DNA of 57,716 bases from an uncultured Bacteroidales bacterium (GCA_902763865.1 CACWTR010000031.1:1-57716); one strand, 5' to 3'; counted from the first letter of the stretch, positions 8,416-17,380 are shown. Made by a program: numbers and translations. The notes: generated from the sequence alone by a model not told the origin.

Positions 8416-9534
8416 ATGAGAGAAAAGTATCAACAGATAAGAAACAATGACGAACTGAACGAGCTCCTGAAGCAATCAGGACAAGAGCAGGAGCTGAAAC
8501 GATTCATCTTCCAGAACGTCAATTTCGCCCAAGTGCCAGAGAAGGCCCTGCAGTATTCTTACCGCGAATGCCTTTTCCTCAGTTGTCGCCTTCCGATGGG
8601 GCTAAAGCGACAGTCGAGAGATTGCCTCTTCCTGCCGAACATGGGCGAGACATTCGGTTTCCCAAGCCACCTTTATTCTCCTGAGGAACTTTACGACGGC
8701 TACGACCCAGACATCCCTGACTCCTACGAGAAATGCTACGACGGATGTGTCTATCGCCACTACTTGAAGAAAGGAAAACGAGAGACCGACTTCAAGGAAA
8801 CACTGGCCCGTACTCTCCACGACCATTCCGTCAGCGACTGCCTGCAGGACTACCTCTCGCACTTCAACGAGCATCGGCTGATTGGCGTCATGGGCGGACA
8901 CGGGCTCTCGCGCCTCGACTTGGCTTACAGGCAAGTAGTCCACCTGAGCAAACACCTTACAGAGAAAGGCTTCTTGATGATAACGGGCGGTGGCCCTGGT
9001 GCAATGGAAGCTATACATCTTGGAGCATGGATGGCCGGCCATACGGAAGAAGAGTTGCAGGAAGCACTCTCCATCATGTCCGTTGCACCTTACTACACCG
9101 ATTCGCTTTGGCTTTCGACAGCCTGGCAGGTCCACAACCGCTACCCGAATCTCGGGTACGAAAGCCTCGGCGTCCCAACATGGCTCTATGGGCATGAACC
9201 ATCCACGCCGCTTGCAACGCACATAGCAAAGTACTTTGACAACAGCATCCGCGAGGACGGCATCCTCACCATCGCCCGTGGCGGCATCATCTACACGCCA
9301 GGCAGTGCCGGCACCCTTCAGGAAATCTTCCAGGAAGCCGTACAGAACCACTACCTTACCTTCGGCTATTCCTCGCCAATGATTTTCATGGGGAAGGAGT
9401 TCTGGACGGAAACCGTACCAGTCTGGCCCCTGATTATGACGCTCGTCAATAATGGTACGTACAAGAACCTCAACCTCTGCCTGACGGATGTCATAGAAGA
9501 AGCGGAACAGGTGCTGAAAAAAGATTTGAAATGA
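8416..9534 (+). CDS. LOG-like Rossmann-fold protein, possible nucleotide hydrolase
   Basis: A 372-residue soluble protein. The C-terminal two thirds resemble the LOG/PpnN fold: VMGGHGLSR near residue 157, MITGGGPGAMEAIHLG near 194 and the active-site-like block TPGSAGTLQEIFQEA near 298. Canonical LOG proteins have PGGxGTxxE; here the second glycine is serine but the glutamate is kept. Characterised relatives cleave the N-glycosidic bond of nucleoside monophosphates. The N-terminal ~150 residues, with several cysteines (CLFLSCR, CYDGCVYRH), are not part of small LOG proteins and I do not recognise them. It is co-transcribed with the upstream flavoprotein. Confidence 0.7.
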   Translation: MREKYQQIRNNDELNELLKQSGQEQELKRFIFQNVNFAQVPEKALQYSYRECLFLSCRLPMGLKRQSRDCLFLPNMGETFGFPSHLYSPEELYDGYDPDIPDSYEKCYDGCVYRHYLKKGKRETDFKETLARTLHDHSVSDCLQDYLSHFNEHRLIGVMGGHGLSRLDLAYRQVVHLSKHLTEKGFLMITGGGPGAMEAIHLGAWMAGHTEEELQEALSIMSVAPYYTDSLWLSTAWQVHNRYPNLGYESLGVPTWLYGHEPSTPLATHIAKYFDNSIREDGILTIARGGIIYTPGSAGTLQEIFQEAVQNHYLTFGYSSPMIFMGKEFWTETVPVWPLIMTLVNNGTYKNLNLCLTDVIEEAEQVLKKDLK

Positions 9535-9818
9535 AAAAGGGGCGCACTGGTGATGTGATGAAACTCCGAAAAACAGGTTTTGAGGGTTCGCTTCCTTTGT
9601 AATCCACCTAACCAGAAACGGGATGGCACGCCATTGGCAAGCGAAACAGTTCTCGGTAATAAAATGTAAATTGATGAGTATCCCGATCAAACCAGTACGC
9701 CCGTATCGTTGTCAGTGTCCTGCCAGCTGCAAGACGCGTTATCGGACTTCAATTATAATGCAAAAATAGTGCTTCTTAGTATAATATGCAAGTTTTCTTC
9801 CCTTTTTCTTCTGTTACT
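9535..9818. other. Intergenic stretch with nothing recognised
   Basis: No convincing coding region, RNA gene or hairpin terminator was found here. The right end turns AT-rich and leads into the malQ promoter. Confidence 0.5.
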
Positions 9819-9850
9819 TTTGTTATTTTGCCGAATTAATACTACTTTTG
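9819..9850 (+). promoter_or_regulatory. malQ promoter
   Basis: A complete Bacteroidetes promoter: TTTG at 9819-9822, a 20-bp spacer, and TACTTTTG at 9843-9850, 27 bp before the malQ start. The -33/-7 layout matches the consensus TTTG-N19-21-TAnnTTTG. Confidence 0.8.
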
Positions 9851-9877
9851 TTTGGAATTTGATATATAAAGCACAAC

Positions 9878-12424
9878 ATGACACTACATTTCTCGATAGA
9901 ATACCGGACAGAGTGGGGGCAGGCCATCGAAGTGGAACTTTGCCTCATTTCTGCCGACGGAAAGACACACATGCAACGGTTCCCACTCGAGACGGATGAC
10001 GGGCTCCACTGGAAGGGACTCTGCACGCTCCATTCACGCAGCAAACAGATGCGATACTCCTATGTCGTGACGCAGGGAAGCACCATTCTCCGTCGCGAAT
10101 GGGATGTGGTGCAACACCTCCTTCCTGCCGACGATGCCCGCACCTATTTCCTCTGCGACCATTGGCGCGACATGCCCGAAAACTCCTATTGCTACACTGA
10201 TGCTTTCCTTGCTGCCAACGGCCTAAGAAAGGCAGCAGCGGCCACCATTGCACTGTTCCCTCACACGTATCTCTTCTGCGTACAGGCCCCGCAACTGGCC
10301 GAAGGGGAGAGGGTGGCACTCATCGGCGACCAGCCTGCGCTCGGCAACTGGGACACGGCACGTGCGCTCCCCATGATACCTTCCGGCGAGCACGGATGGC
10401 AGCTCTCCATCAGTGCCGAAGGAATGCGATTGCCCTTCCAATATAAATATGTAGTCATTCCGGCAAAGCTTCAGGGGAAGGAAGCACAGGACATTACCCT
10501 CATGAAGGACTTCGAGAGAAGGAATATCCGTTGGGAAGAAGGTCCAAACAGAGAGAGTCCTTCTCTTCAGGCTAAAGTGGATGGCTCACTGGTCGTAGCC
10601 CTTTCCGATGGAGAAATCCGGGTGGCAAAGCCTAAGTGGAAGGTGGCGGGCCTTGTCGTACCGCTCTTCTCGCTTCGCTCGGAGGGGAGTCAGGGCATCG
10701 GCGACTTTGGCGACCTCGGCGAGATGGCCGGTTGGGTTGCCTCGACGGGTATGCACGCTATTCAGCTCCTGCCCATTCACGACACGACTCAGAATCGCAC
10801 TTTCACCGACAGCTATCCCTACAACGCCATCAGCGTCCGAGCTCTGCATCCCGTCTATGCCGACCTTCGGCAGTTGCCGCTTGCCGATACCAAGAAGCTC
10901 GCTTCGTTTCGCAGGCGTTGGCAGAAACTGAATGCCCTTCCTGCGCTCGACTATGTGGAGGTCATCAAGTTGAAGGAAGCTTACCTGCATCAATACTACG
11001 AAGAACAGAAGGCAGCTCTTGAAGGAAATGCCGACTACCGCACCTTTACCGAGAGGAATACCGAATGGCTCCAGCCCTATCAGGCTTTCTGCCATCTGCG
11101 TGACACGTACGGCACCCCCGACTTCTCCCTCTGGCCGAAGCTGTCGAAGTACAATCGCGGTGCCGTGTCCAGGTATATCGACCTCCATGCCGAAGAGGTC
11201 GGTTACTATGCATTCGTGCAATACATCCTCCATTGCCAGCTGTCCGACGCTGCCGAGAGAGCCCATCGCTGCAAGGTCTTCCTCAAGGGAGACCTGCCCA
11301 TCGGCATCAGCCCCATGAGCGTAGAGGCATGGCAGGAGCCCCACCTCTTCCACATGGACATGACGGCAGGCGCACCGCCTGACGACTTTGCACGAGAAGG
11401 GCAGAACTGGGGCTTCCCCACCTACAACTGGGAACGCATGGCTGCCGACGGCTATCACTGGTGGCGCCAGAGACTGAAAGGAATGGCGCAGTACTTCAGT
11501 GCCTATCGCATCGACCACATCCTTGGCTTCTTCCGCATCTGGCAAATCCCCAAGGGCAGCCCGACAGCTCTGCTCGGACAGTTCTCCCCGGCTTTGCCCA
11601 TGAGCATTGCCGAAATAGAATCCTACGGCCTGCGCTTCAATCCGGACCTCTTCGTGCCTCATCATCCTTCTTCCGAAGGGGTAGGGGACAACAAGCCCTC
11701 CCCGGCTGAAGACAGGAAGGTTGAGCTCTTCCATCCCCGTATTGGCGTCATCGGTGAAGGAGCCTGGCGCAGCCTTCCAAAGAATGAACAGGATGCCTTC
11801 ATCCGCCTCTATGAGGACTTCTACTTCCGCCGCCACAACGACTTCTGGGCAGCTTCCGCAATGCAGAAACTTCCTGCACTCATCGGTGCCACGGACATGC
11901 TCGTCTGCGGTGAAGACCTGGGAATGGTGCCGGCCTGTGTCGGGCCCGTCATGCGACAGCTCGGCATCCTCAGCCTCGAGATACAGGCCATGCCGAAGAC
12001 TTACGGCGTGCCCTTCGCCCAGCTGAAACAGAACCCTTATCGAAGCGTCGCAACCATCTTCACCCATGACATGCCTACGCTTCGGCTCTGGTGGAAGGAA
12101 GATGCCGGGCGGACACAGTTCTACTACAACACCGTGCTCGACCACAAAGGCGATGCACCTGCTGAACTGTCTGCGAGTCTCTGTGAGGAAATTGTGGCAC
12201 AGCACCTTAACTGTCCTTCTATGCTTTGCCTTATCAGCCTGCAGGATTGGCTTTCAATGGACGAGGACTTGCGCAATCCTCATCCCGAAATGGAGCGCAT
12301 CAATGTCCCGGCCAATCCGAGGCACTACTGGCGCTACCGCATGCACCTGCCCGTCTCTCGCCTCCAGCAGGCCGCAGCCTTCAATGACCGCCTCCGCGAG
12401 CTCATCGCCCGTTCTGGCCGGTGA
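9878..12424 (+). CDS. malQ: 4-alpha-glucanotransferase with N-terminal CBM20 domains
   Basis: A GH77 amylomaltase (848 residues) that transfers maltosyl units between alpha-glucans in maltodextrin use. As in plant DPE2 and Bacteroidetes homologues it starts with two starch-binding CBM20-like modules: residues about 1-95, and about 128-225 with the typical ALIGDQPALGNWD. In the catalytic domain the nucleophile is D546 in YRIDHILGF, the acid/base E679 in CGEDLGMVP, and the third carboxylate D731 in FTHDMPTLRLWW. Residues about 595-617 (SSEGVGDNKPSPAEDRK) are encoded by hairpin DNA and look like an in-frame insertion. It is a monocistronic unit with its own promoter. Confidence 0.95.
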   Translation: MTLHFSIEYRTEWGQAIEVELCLISADGKTHMQRFPLETDDGLHWKGLCTLHSRSKQMRYSYVVTQGSTILRREWDVVQHLLPADDARTYFLCDHWRDMPENSYCYTDAFLAANGLRKAAAATIALFPHTYLFCVQAPQLAEGERVALIGDQPALGNWDTARALPMIPSGEHGWQLSISAEGMRLPFQYKYVVIPAKLQGKEAQDITLMKDFERRNIRWEEGPNRESPSLQAKVDGSLVVALSDGEIRVAKPKWKVAGLVVPLFSLRSEGSQGIGDFGDLGEMAGWVASTGMHAIQLLPIHDTTQNRTFTDSYPYNAISVRALHPVYADLRQLPLADTKKLASFRRRWQKLNALPALDYVEVIKLKEAYLHQYYEEQKAALEGNADYRTFTERNTEWLQPYQAFCHLRDTYGTPDFSLWPKLSKYNRGAVSRYIDLHAEEVGYYAFVQYILHCQLSDAAERAHRCKVFLKGDLPIGISPMSVEAWQEPHLFHMDMTAGAPPDDFAREGQNWGFPTYNWERMAADGYHWWRQRLKGMAQYFSAYRIDHILGFFRIWQIPKGSPTALLGQFSPALPMSIAEIESYGLRFNPDLFVPHHPSSEGVGDNKPSPAEDRKVELFHPRIGVIGEGAWRSLPKNEQDAFIRLYEDFYFRRHNDFWAASAMQKLPALIGATDMLVCGEDLGMVPACVGPVMRQLGILSLEIQAMPKTYGVPFAQLKQNPYRSVATIFTHDMPTLRLWWKEDAGRTQFYYNTVLDHKGDAPAELSASLCEEIVAQHLNCPSMLCLISLQDWLSMDEDLRNPHPEMERINVPANPRHYWRYRMHLPVSRLQQAAAFNDRLRELIARSGR
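11659..11728. repeat. In-frame hairpin insertion in malQ
   Basis: CCTTC-TTCC-GAAGG starts a low-complexity piece that encodes about 22 hydrophilic residues between FVPH and ELFHPRIGV in the catalytic domain. It is the same kind of feature as the insertions in thrC and valS. Confidence 0.5.
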
Positions 12425-12607
12425 CATCTACGATTGAGGGGACTGTCAGAAGTTTTCGTAGAGGCGCTTCGTCTGAGGCACGATTTCCTGTCGGGTGGCA
12501 CTTTCGTGCCCCGAGGCCGAAATAATGGCTTAAATCGAGCTATGTGTGAGTATCAAGGGGTTGCGAGGTGGTAAAAGACGAAGGGATGTTGCGATTATAT
12601 AGGAGAG

Positions 12608-12768
12608 AAACGTCGTGTTGCAAAACAAAGCATGGATTTTGGCAAAAATCGCCTTGAAGCCACAACGAAAAGAACGCGTCGCGTTGGGCAAAACGTCGTG
12701 ACGTGTTGGCCAACACGACGTGAGCTTATTGGCATAGGCTCGCGTCGTGTCTTGCGATGCGACGTTTC
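12608..12768. repeat. Degenerate 21-23 bp palindrome array between malQ and mltG
   Basis: Cores of TTGG or TTGC flanked by inverted GTG/CAC or CGT/ACG arms recur at 12618, 12639, 12684, 12706, 12729 and 12752, i.e. at steps of 21-23 bp with one step skipped. The best unit is a perfect 16-bp palindrome, CGTGTTGGCCAACACG, at 12702-12717. The two flanking genes converge here. The remaining part of this 367-bp gap (12425-12607) shows nothing I recognise apart from a short CGGGTGGCACTTTCGTGCCCCG hairpin-like stretch near 12500. Confidence 0.6.
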
Positions 12769-12791
12769 AAGAGAGATAATGATGTAAAGAT

Positions 12792-13799
12792 TTATCTGAT
12801 GCCGCGTGCATTGAGGGCACGGACGTATCGTCGGGCATTGCGATAGTGCTCTTGGAGAGTCTTGGCGAAGTTGTGGGTGCCGGAGAAGTCCTCCTTCGCA
12901 CACATATATATATATGGGTGTTCTACGTGATTGAGGACGGCATCCAGCCCGGCGATGCTTGCAATGCGGATGGGGCCTGGGGGCAGACCCGGGACAAGGT
13001 AGGTGTTGTAAGGGCTCTCGGTCTTGAGGTGTTTGTTCAGGATGCGCCGCAGGGCAAAGTCGCCGACGGCATACTTCACGGTCGGGTCGGCCTGCAGGGG
13101 AATTCCGAGTCGCAGACGGTTGAGGTAGAGGCCGGCTATCATGGGCTTCTCTGTGTCGTTGGCCGTCTCTTCATCGACGATGCTTGCCAGTGTAGCTACT
13201 TCCTCGTGCGTCAGTGCACAGGCTTGTGCCTTTGCCTTGCGGTCGGCAGTCCAGAAACGCTTGTTTTCGCGCTCCATACGCCCGATGAACCCGTCAAGGG
13301 AGACATCCCAATAGACCTCGTAGGTGTTGGGGATGAAAAGAGCCGGAATGGTAGCCGTCGTGTATCCGTGAGCGGCGCAGTACGTGCTGTCCGTCAGTGC
13401 CGAGGCTATCTCAGTGGAGTCCATCATGAGGCTCTGCGAGAGCACGGCTGCAAGCCGGTCCATCGTGCGGGCCGTGGGAATGACGAGTCGGATGGGCTCC
13501 TGAATGCCGTTGCGCAGCTGGCGGTACAGTTCCAGGCACGACATGCCCGCATCAACGCGGTAACGTCCTGTGCGTATTCGGTACTTGAGCAACCGTCCAT
13601 AGACATCCCATCGCCAGCCGAGTTCAGACTTTGCGCGGACGCTGTCGGGCGTGTCGTCGCGGTCAATGTATATCAGCCGGCCTTCTCCGTCGTCTGCAGC
13701 CACCCGTGCAGTCGTCAAGGTGAGAACGCCGAGGACCGACAGACCAATCATCAGTATGACGGCAACAAGAACCGTCCAAAATGTCTTTCTGTTCATCAT
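12792..13799 (-). CDS. mltG: Endolytic murein transglycosylase MltG
   Basis: Cleaves nascent glycan strands at the inner membrane and ends peptidoglycan chain growth. One N-terminal membrane anchor (FWTVLVAVILMIGLSVLGVL) precedes a YceG domain with the catalytic glutamate in ASIVDEETAND and the block PLQADPTVKYA. The open frame extends to 13847, but the TAnnTTTG promoter at 13820-13827 lies inside that extension, so translation should begin at the ATG at 13799 or the adjacent one at 13796. That gives about 335 residues, normal for the family. Confidence 0.93.
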   Translation of the reverse strand: MMNRKTFWTVLVAVILMIGLSVLGVLTLTTARVAADDGEGRLIYIDRDDTPDSVRAKSELGWRWDVYGRLLKYRIRTGRYRVDAGMSCLELYRQLRNGIQEPIRLVIPTARTMDRLAAVLSQSLMMDSTEIASALTDSTYCAAHGYTTATIPALFIPNTYEVYWDVSLDGFIGRMERENKRFWTADRKAKAQACALTHEEVATLASIVDEETANDTEKPMIAGLYLNRLRLGIPLQADPTVKYAVGDFALRRILNKHLKTESPYNTYLVPGLPPGPIRIASIAGLDAVLNHVEHPYIYMCAKEDFSGTHNFAKTLQEHYRNARRYVRALNARGIR

Positions 13800-13819
13800 T
13801 AGCAATGCTTTAACGGGTG

Positions 13820-13827
13820 CAAAAGTA
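13820..13827 (-). promoter_or_regulatory. -7 promoter element of mltG
   Basis: TACTTTTG on the minus strand, about 20 bp before ATG 13799. It decides the start of mltG, because a longer reading would place the promoter inside the gene. Confidence 0.75.
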
Positions 13828-13889
13828 CATAAATTCGCCCTAAACACAAAATTTTTCCCTTTTCACTTTCAGCTTTTCACATTTTGTTG

Positions 13890-13897
13890 TATCTTTG
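13890..13897 (+). promoter_or_regulatory. -7 promoter element of tRNA-Thr
   Basis: TATCTTTG, a consensus match, ends 12 bp before the first base of the tRNA, giving a very short 5' leader. Confidence 0.75.
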
Positions 13898-13909
13898 CAC
13901 CCGCAAACC

Positions 13910-13982
<73 letters not shown>

Positions 13983-13995
13983 CAGTTGATGCAGA

Positions 13996-14034
13996 AGAGA
14001 GAGTTCCTTGGATGGAGCTCTCTCTTGTTGTTTT
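13996..14034 (+). terminator. Terminator after tRNA-Thr
   Basis: A 12-bp stem (AGAGAGAGTTCC with GGAGCTCTCTCT, one T-G wobble) with a 6-base loop, followed by TTGTTGTTTT. Confidence 0.8.
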
Positions 14035-14142
14035 AGCGAGTTGGGGCATTCTGCGGGAGCTGTAGTCTGTTAAATAATCATAAAAAACTCGCCTGCGCGA
14101 TATAATATAATGTATAGGCTTGTTCAATTCGAAGATTTGTTG

Positions 14143-14150
14143 TAACTTTG
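14143..14150 (+). promoter_or_regulatory. -7 promoter element of rpsA
   Basis: TAACTTTG, 61 bp before the rpsA start. The leader between them is AT-rich and lacks a Shine-Dalgarno sequence. Confidence 0.75.
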
Positions 14151-14211
14151 CAGCGCCTTATGAAGGCATGCGATTATTAACTATAATTTATTAACTCTTT
14201 AATTAATCTGT

Positions 14212-16065
14212 ATGGCAGATTTCAAGAATGTTGCTCCCCTCGAAGACTTCAACTGGGAGGCTTACGAAAAGGGCGACAGCAACACCAACGAGAGCCGTGA
14301 GGCTCAGACAGAGGCCTACGAAGGTTCTCTGAACAAGGTAAGTGACCACGACGTAGTTGACGGAACCGTCATCTCGATGAATAAGCGCGAGGTGGTGGTC
14401 AACATCGGCTTCAAGAGCGATGGTATCATACCTATGAGTGAATTCCGCTACAATCCCGACCTGAAGGTGGGCGATACTGTAGAGGTTTACATCGAAAATC
14501 AAGAAGACAAGAAGGGTCAGCTCATTCTTTCTCACAAGAAGGCACGTGCTTCCCGCTCTTGGGACCGTGTGAACGAAGCCCTGAACAATGACGAAATCAT
14601 CAAGGGCTATGTCAAGTGCCGCACTAAGGGCGGTATGATTGTAGATGTCTTCGGCATCGAAGCATTCCTGCCCGGCAGCCAGATTGACGTCAAGCCCATC
14701 CGCGACTACGATATCTTCGTTGGCAAGACGATGGAGTTCAAGGTTGTCAAGATCAACCAGGACTATCGCAATGTCGTTGTCAGCCACAAGGCTCTCATCG
14801 AGGCAGAGCTCGAGGCTCAGAAGAAGGAAATCATCAGCAAGCTCGAGAAGGGTCAGGTGCTCGAAGGCACCGTCAAGAACATCACTAACTATGGCGTGTT
14901 CATCGACCTGGGCGGCGTAGATGGTCTCATCCACATCACCGACCTGAGCTGGGGCCGCGTCAGCGACCCGAAGGAGGTTGTCGAACTCGACCAGAAGATC
15001 AATGTCGTTATCCTCGACTTCGACGACGAGAAGAAGCGCATCTCCCTCGGCCTGAAGCAGCTCACTCCGCATCCTTGGGATGCCCTCGACCCCAACCTGA
15101 AGGTGGGCGACCACGTGAAGGGCAAGGTTGTCGTGATGGCCGACTACGGTGCATTCATCGAGATAGCTCCCGGCGTGGAAGGTCTTATCCACGTCAGCGA
15201 GATGTCCTGGAGCCAGCACCTGCGCAGCGCTCAGGACTTCATGAAGGTGGGCGACGAGGTGGAAGCCGTCATCCTCACCCTCGACCGCGAGGAGCGCAAG
15301 ATGTCGCTCGGCATCAAGCAGCTTAAGGAAGATCCCTGGGAGAACATCGAAGAGCGCTATCCCATTGGCAGCAAGCACATTGCCAAGGTACGCAACTTCA
15401 CCAACTTCGGCATCTTCGTCGAGATTGAGGAAGGCGTGGATGGCCTCATTCACATCAGCGACCTCAGCTGGACCAAGAAGATCAAGCACCCCAACGAGTT
15501 CACACAGATTGGTGCCGAGATTGAGGTATGCGTGCTCGAGATTGACAAGGCAAACCGCCGTCTCTCCCTCGGCCACAAGCAGCTCGAGGAGAATCCTTGG
15601 GATGTCTTCGAGACAGTCTTCACCGTTGACAGCATTCACGAAGGCACTATCGTCGAGATGCTCGACAAGGGTGCAGTCGTACAGCTCGAGTACGGCGTGG
15701 AAGGCTTTGCCACTCCCCGTCACCTCGTCAAGGAGGATGGCACTCAGGCTCAGAAGGGCGAGAAGTTGCAGTTCAAGGTGATTGAGTTCAACAAGGAGAG
15801 CAAGCGCATCATCGTCTCTCACAGCCGCATCTTCGAGGACGTGCAGCGTGCCGAAGCCCGCGAGGCCAAGAAATCTACCCGCAAGGCATCTGCCGCCAAG
15901 GAAGAGGCACCGTTGGTTCAGAACCAGGCTGCCAGCACCACTCTCGGTGACTTCGATGCTCTGGCAGAGCTGAAGGCCAAGATGAAGGCCGGTGAGAAGG
16001 CCGCAGAACCCGTGGCAGAACCCAAGGCTGAGGCAGAACCCGTAGCCGAACCGAAAGCAGAATAA
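14212..16065 (+). CDS. rpsA: 30S ribosomal protein S1
   Basis: Binds mRNA on the small subunit and helps initiation, which matters in Bacteroidetes where Shine-Dalgarno pairing is rarely used. Six S1 repeats can be followed: about residues 48-110, 128-194, 213-283, 298-370, 385-457 and 472-543. Repeats 3-5 share the GVFIDLGGVDGLIH type core. The 617-residue length fits a six-repeat S1 with an added tail, which is rich in lysine, alanine and glutamate and ends in EPVAEPKAE repeats. Monocistronic, between its own promoter and terminator. Confidence 0.97.
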   Translation: MADFKNVAPLEDFNWEAYEKGDSNTNESREAQTEAYEGSLNKVSDHDVVDGTVISMNKREVVVNIGFKSDGIIPMSEFRYNPDLKVGDTVEVYIENQEDKKGQLILSHKKARASRSWDRVNEALNNDEIIKGYVKCRTKGGMIVDVFGIEAFLPGSQIDVKPIRDYDIFVGKTMEFKVVKINQDYRNVVVSHKALIEAELEAQKKEIISKLEKGQVLEGTVKNITNYGVFIDLGGVDGLIHITDLSWGRVSDPKEVVELDQKINVVILDFDDEKKRISLGLKQLTPHPWDALDPNLKVGDHVKGKVVVMADYGAFIEIAPGVEGLIHVSEMSWSQHLRSAQDFMKVGDEVEAVILTLDREERKMSLGIKQLKEDPWENIEERYPIGSKHIAKVRNFTNFGIFVEIEEGVDGLIHISDLSWTKKIKHPNEFTQIGAEIEVCVLEIDKANRRLSLGHKQLEENPWDVFETVFTVDSIHEGTIVEMLDKGAVVQLEYGVEGFATPRHLVKEDGTQAQKGEKLQFKVIEFNKESKRIIVSHSRIFEDVQRAEAREAKKSTRKASAAKEEAPLVQNQAASTTLGDFDALAELKAKMKAGEKAAEPVAEPKAEAEPVAEPKAE

Positions 16066-16090
16066 CCGTTTTTTTGTGATACTTAGTTGA

Positions 16091-16126
16091 AAGGCCCCGT
16101 CCCCTTTGTGGGGCGAGGCCTTTTGT
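16091..16126 (+). terminator. rpsA terminator
   Basis: AAGGCC and GGCCTT close a stem that continues through CCCC/GGGG pairs, followed by TTTTG. It lies between rpsA and the start of rnz, so rnz either depends on read-through or has an unrecognised start site. Confidence 0.85.
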
Positions 16127-16140
16127 ATTTCATACTGGCT

Positions 16141-17055
16141 TTGAACTTTGAACTGAACATACTCGGATGTGGCTCGGCCAAGCCCTCTACCCGTCACCAG
16201 CCGTCGGCGCAGATACTGAACGTGCGAGGCAAGTACTTCCTCATCGACTGTGGCGAAGGGGCACAAACCCAGATGCAGCTGATGGGGCTCTCAATGGCGA
16301 ACATTGGCCACGTCTTCATCAGCCACAATCACGGCGACCATGTCTTCGGACTGCCCGGACTCATCGGAACGATGGACCTGTTGGGCCGCACAGCCGAACT
16401 GCACGTCCACGGACCGCAGCAGATTGGCGAGCTGCTCGACTTCCTGGTCCGTACCTATTACGCCGATATCCGCTATCCGCTTCTCTTCCATCCTGTTGAC
16501 ACCCGCCGCCATGAACTTATCTACGAGGACCGCAGCATCACGGTTCACAGCATTCCCCTGGAGCACCGCATCCCGTCGGTTGGCTACCTCTTCAGGGAAA
16601 AGCCTCGCCTGCCGCACATCAGGCGGGAAATGATTGAAGCCTACGGCATTCCCTTCAGCCAGATCAACAACATCAAGGCCGGAGCATCGTGGACGACAGA
16701 AGACGGAACCGTCATTCCCCACGAGCGGCTCACCTCGCCGGCCATGAAGCCACGCTCCTACGCCTATTGTTCCGACACGGTCTATCTGCCAGAGCTAAAG
16801 GATATTATCGAAGGCGTCACACTGCTCTACCACGAAGCCACCTACATGCATGAACGTGCACTCCGCGCAGAGCAGACCCGTCACACCACAGCCATCCAAG
16901 CCGCCACCCTTGCCCGCGACGCAAGGGTAGGGCGCCTGTGTATCGGACATTTCAGCGCAGCCATCAAGGACGAGGATGCCTTGCTCCGCGAGGCTCAAAG
17001 TGTCTTTCCCGATACCGTCCTCGCCAAGGAAGGACTTGTCATCGACATCAAGTAG
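16141..17055 (+). CDS. rnz: Ribonuclease Z
   Basis: A tRNA 3'-end endonuclease of the metallo-beta-lactamase fold. The metal motif SHNHGDHVFGLPG gives H62, H64, D66 and H67. No ATG exists near the conserved N-terminus. The TTG at 16141 gives MNFELNILGCGSA, which aligns with the usual family start and yields 304 residues. An earlier TTG at 16087 would place the rpsA terminator inside the coding region and is unlikely. No TAnnTTTG element is seen after the terminator. Confidence 0.92.
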   Translation: MNFELNILGCGSAKPSTRHQPSAQILNVRGKYFLIDCGEGAQTQMQLMGLSMANIGHVFISHNHGDHVFGLPGLIGTMDLLGRTAELHVHGPQQIGELLDFLVRTYYADIRYPLLFHPVDTRRHELIYEDRSITVHSIPLEHRIPSVGYLFREKPRLPHIRREMIEAYGIPFSQINNIKAGASWTTEDGTVIPHERLTSPAMKPRSYAYCSDTVYLPELKDIIEGVTLLYHEATYMHERALRAEQTRHTTAIQAATLARDARVGRLCIGHFSAAIKDEDALLREAQSVFPDTVLAKEGLVIDIK

Positions 17056-17138
17056 AATCCATAGCCTCGCGCAAAAGTATTACTGACACTTCGGTAAAAT
17101 CTTATCGAGGTGCAATAAAAGCCATCTTGACGTGTGGC

Positions 17139-17232
17139 AAAACTATTTTCACGTCATGAAAATCTTTTTTCACGTCATGAAAATAGATTTTCAAAGCTTG
17201 AAAATTAATTTTCACGTCGTGAAAATAGTTTT
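17139..17232. repeat. Array of four 19-bp palindromes, exact 21-bp period
   Basis: Units start at 17145, 17166, 17187 and 17208. Each is ATTTTCAn-nnn-nTGAAAAT-like, with 7-8 bp arms; unit 4 is ATTTTCAC-GTC-GTGAAAAT. Units are joined by 2-bp linkers (CT, AG, TA). The whole array is closed by AAAACT on the left and AGTTTT on the right, an outer inverted repeat. It lies in the 325-bp gap between rnz and the DUF308 gene. The same design is found at 35721-35815. Confidence 0.9.
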
Positions 17233-17380
17233 ATCACGTGTTGTCCGGGAGTTTATTACTGTTGGGACAGTATTTTGTCTCTTTCATCCAGTTTTTTTCC
17301 ATCAGGTATTTGTCCGTACAATAAACATGTGTCATTCTTCGTTATAAAAAGTGTAACTAACTTCTAAACCTATTATTTAT

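Noticed and set aside
9535-9818. Small RNA or riboswitch before malQ
   Set aside because: No stable conserved fold or terminator could be identified; the promoter lies only 27 bp before the gene, so a leader riboswitch does not fit.
16087-16140. N-terminal extension of ribonuclease Z from TTG 16087
   Set aside because: It would encode the rpsA terminator hairpin and has no counterpart in the family.
14203-16266. A 687-residue open frame antisense to rpsA
   Set aside because: It mirrors rpsA codon bias (few TTA, CTA, TCA on the opposite strand); the protein is repetitive in step with the S1 domains and has no promoter. Similar long antisense frames lie over thrA (4897-6480), malQ (10586-12205) and the 44063-46177 region.
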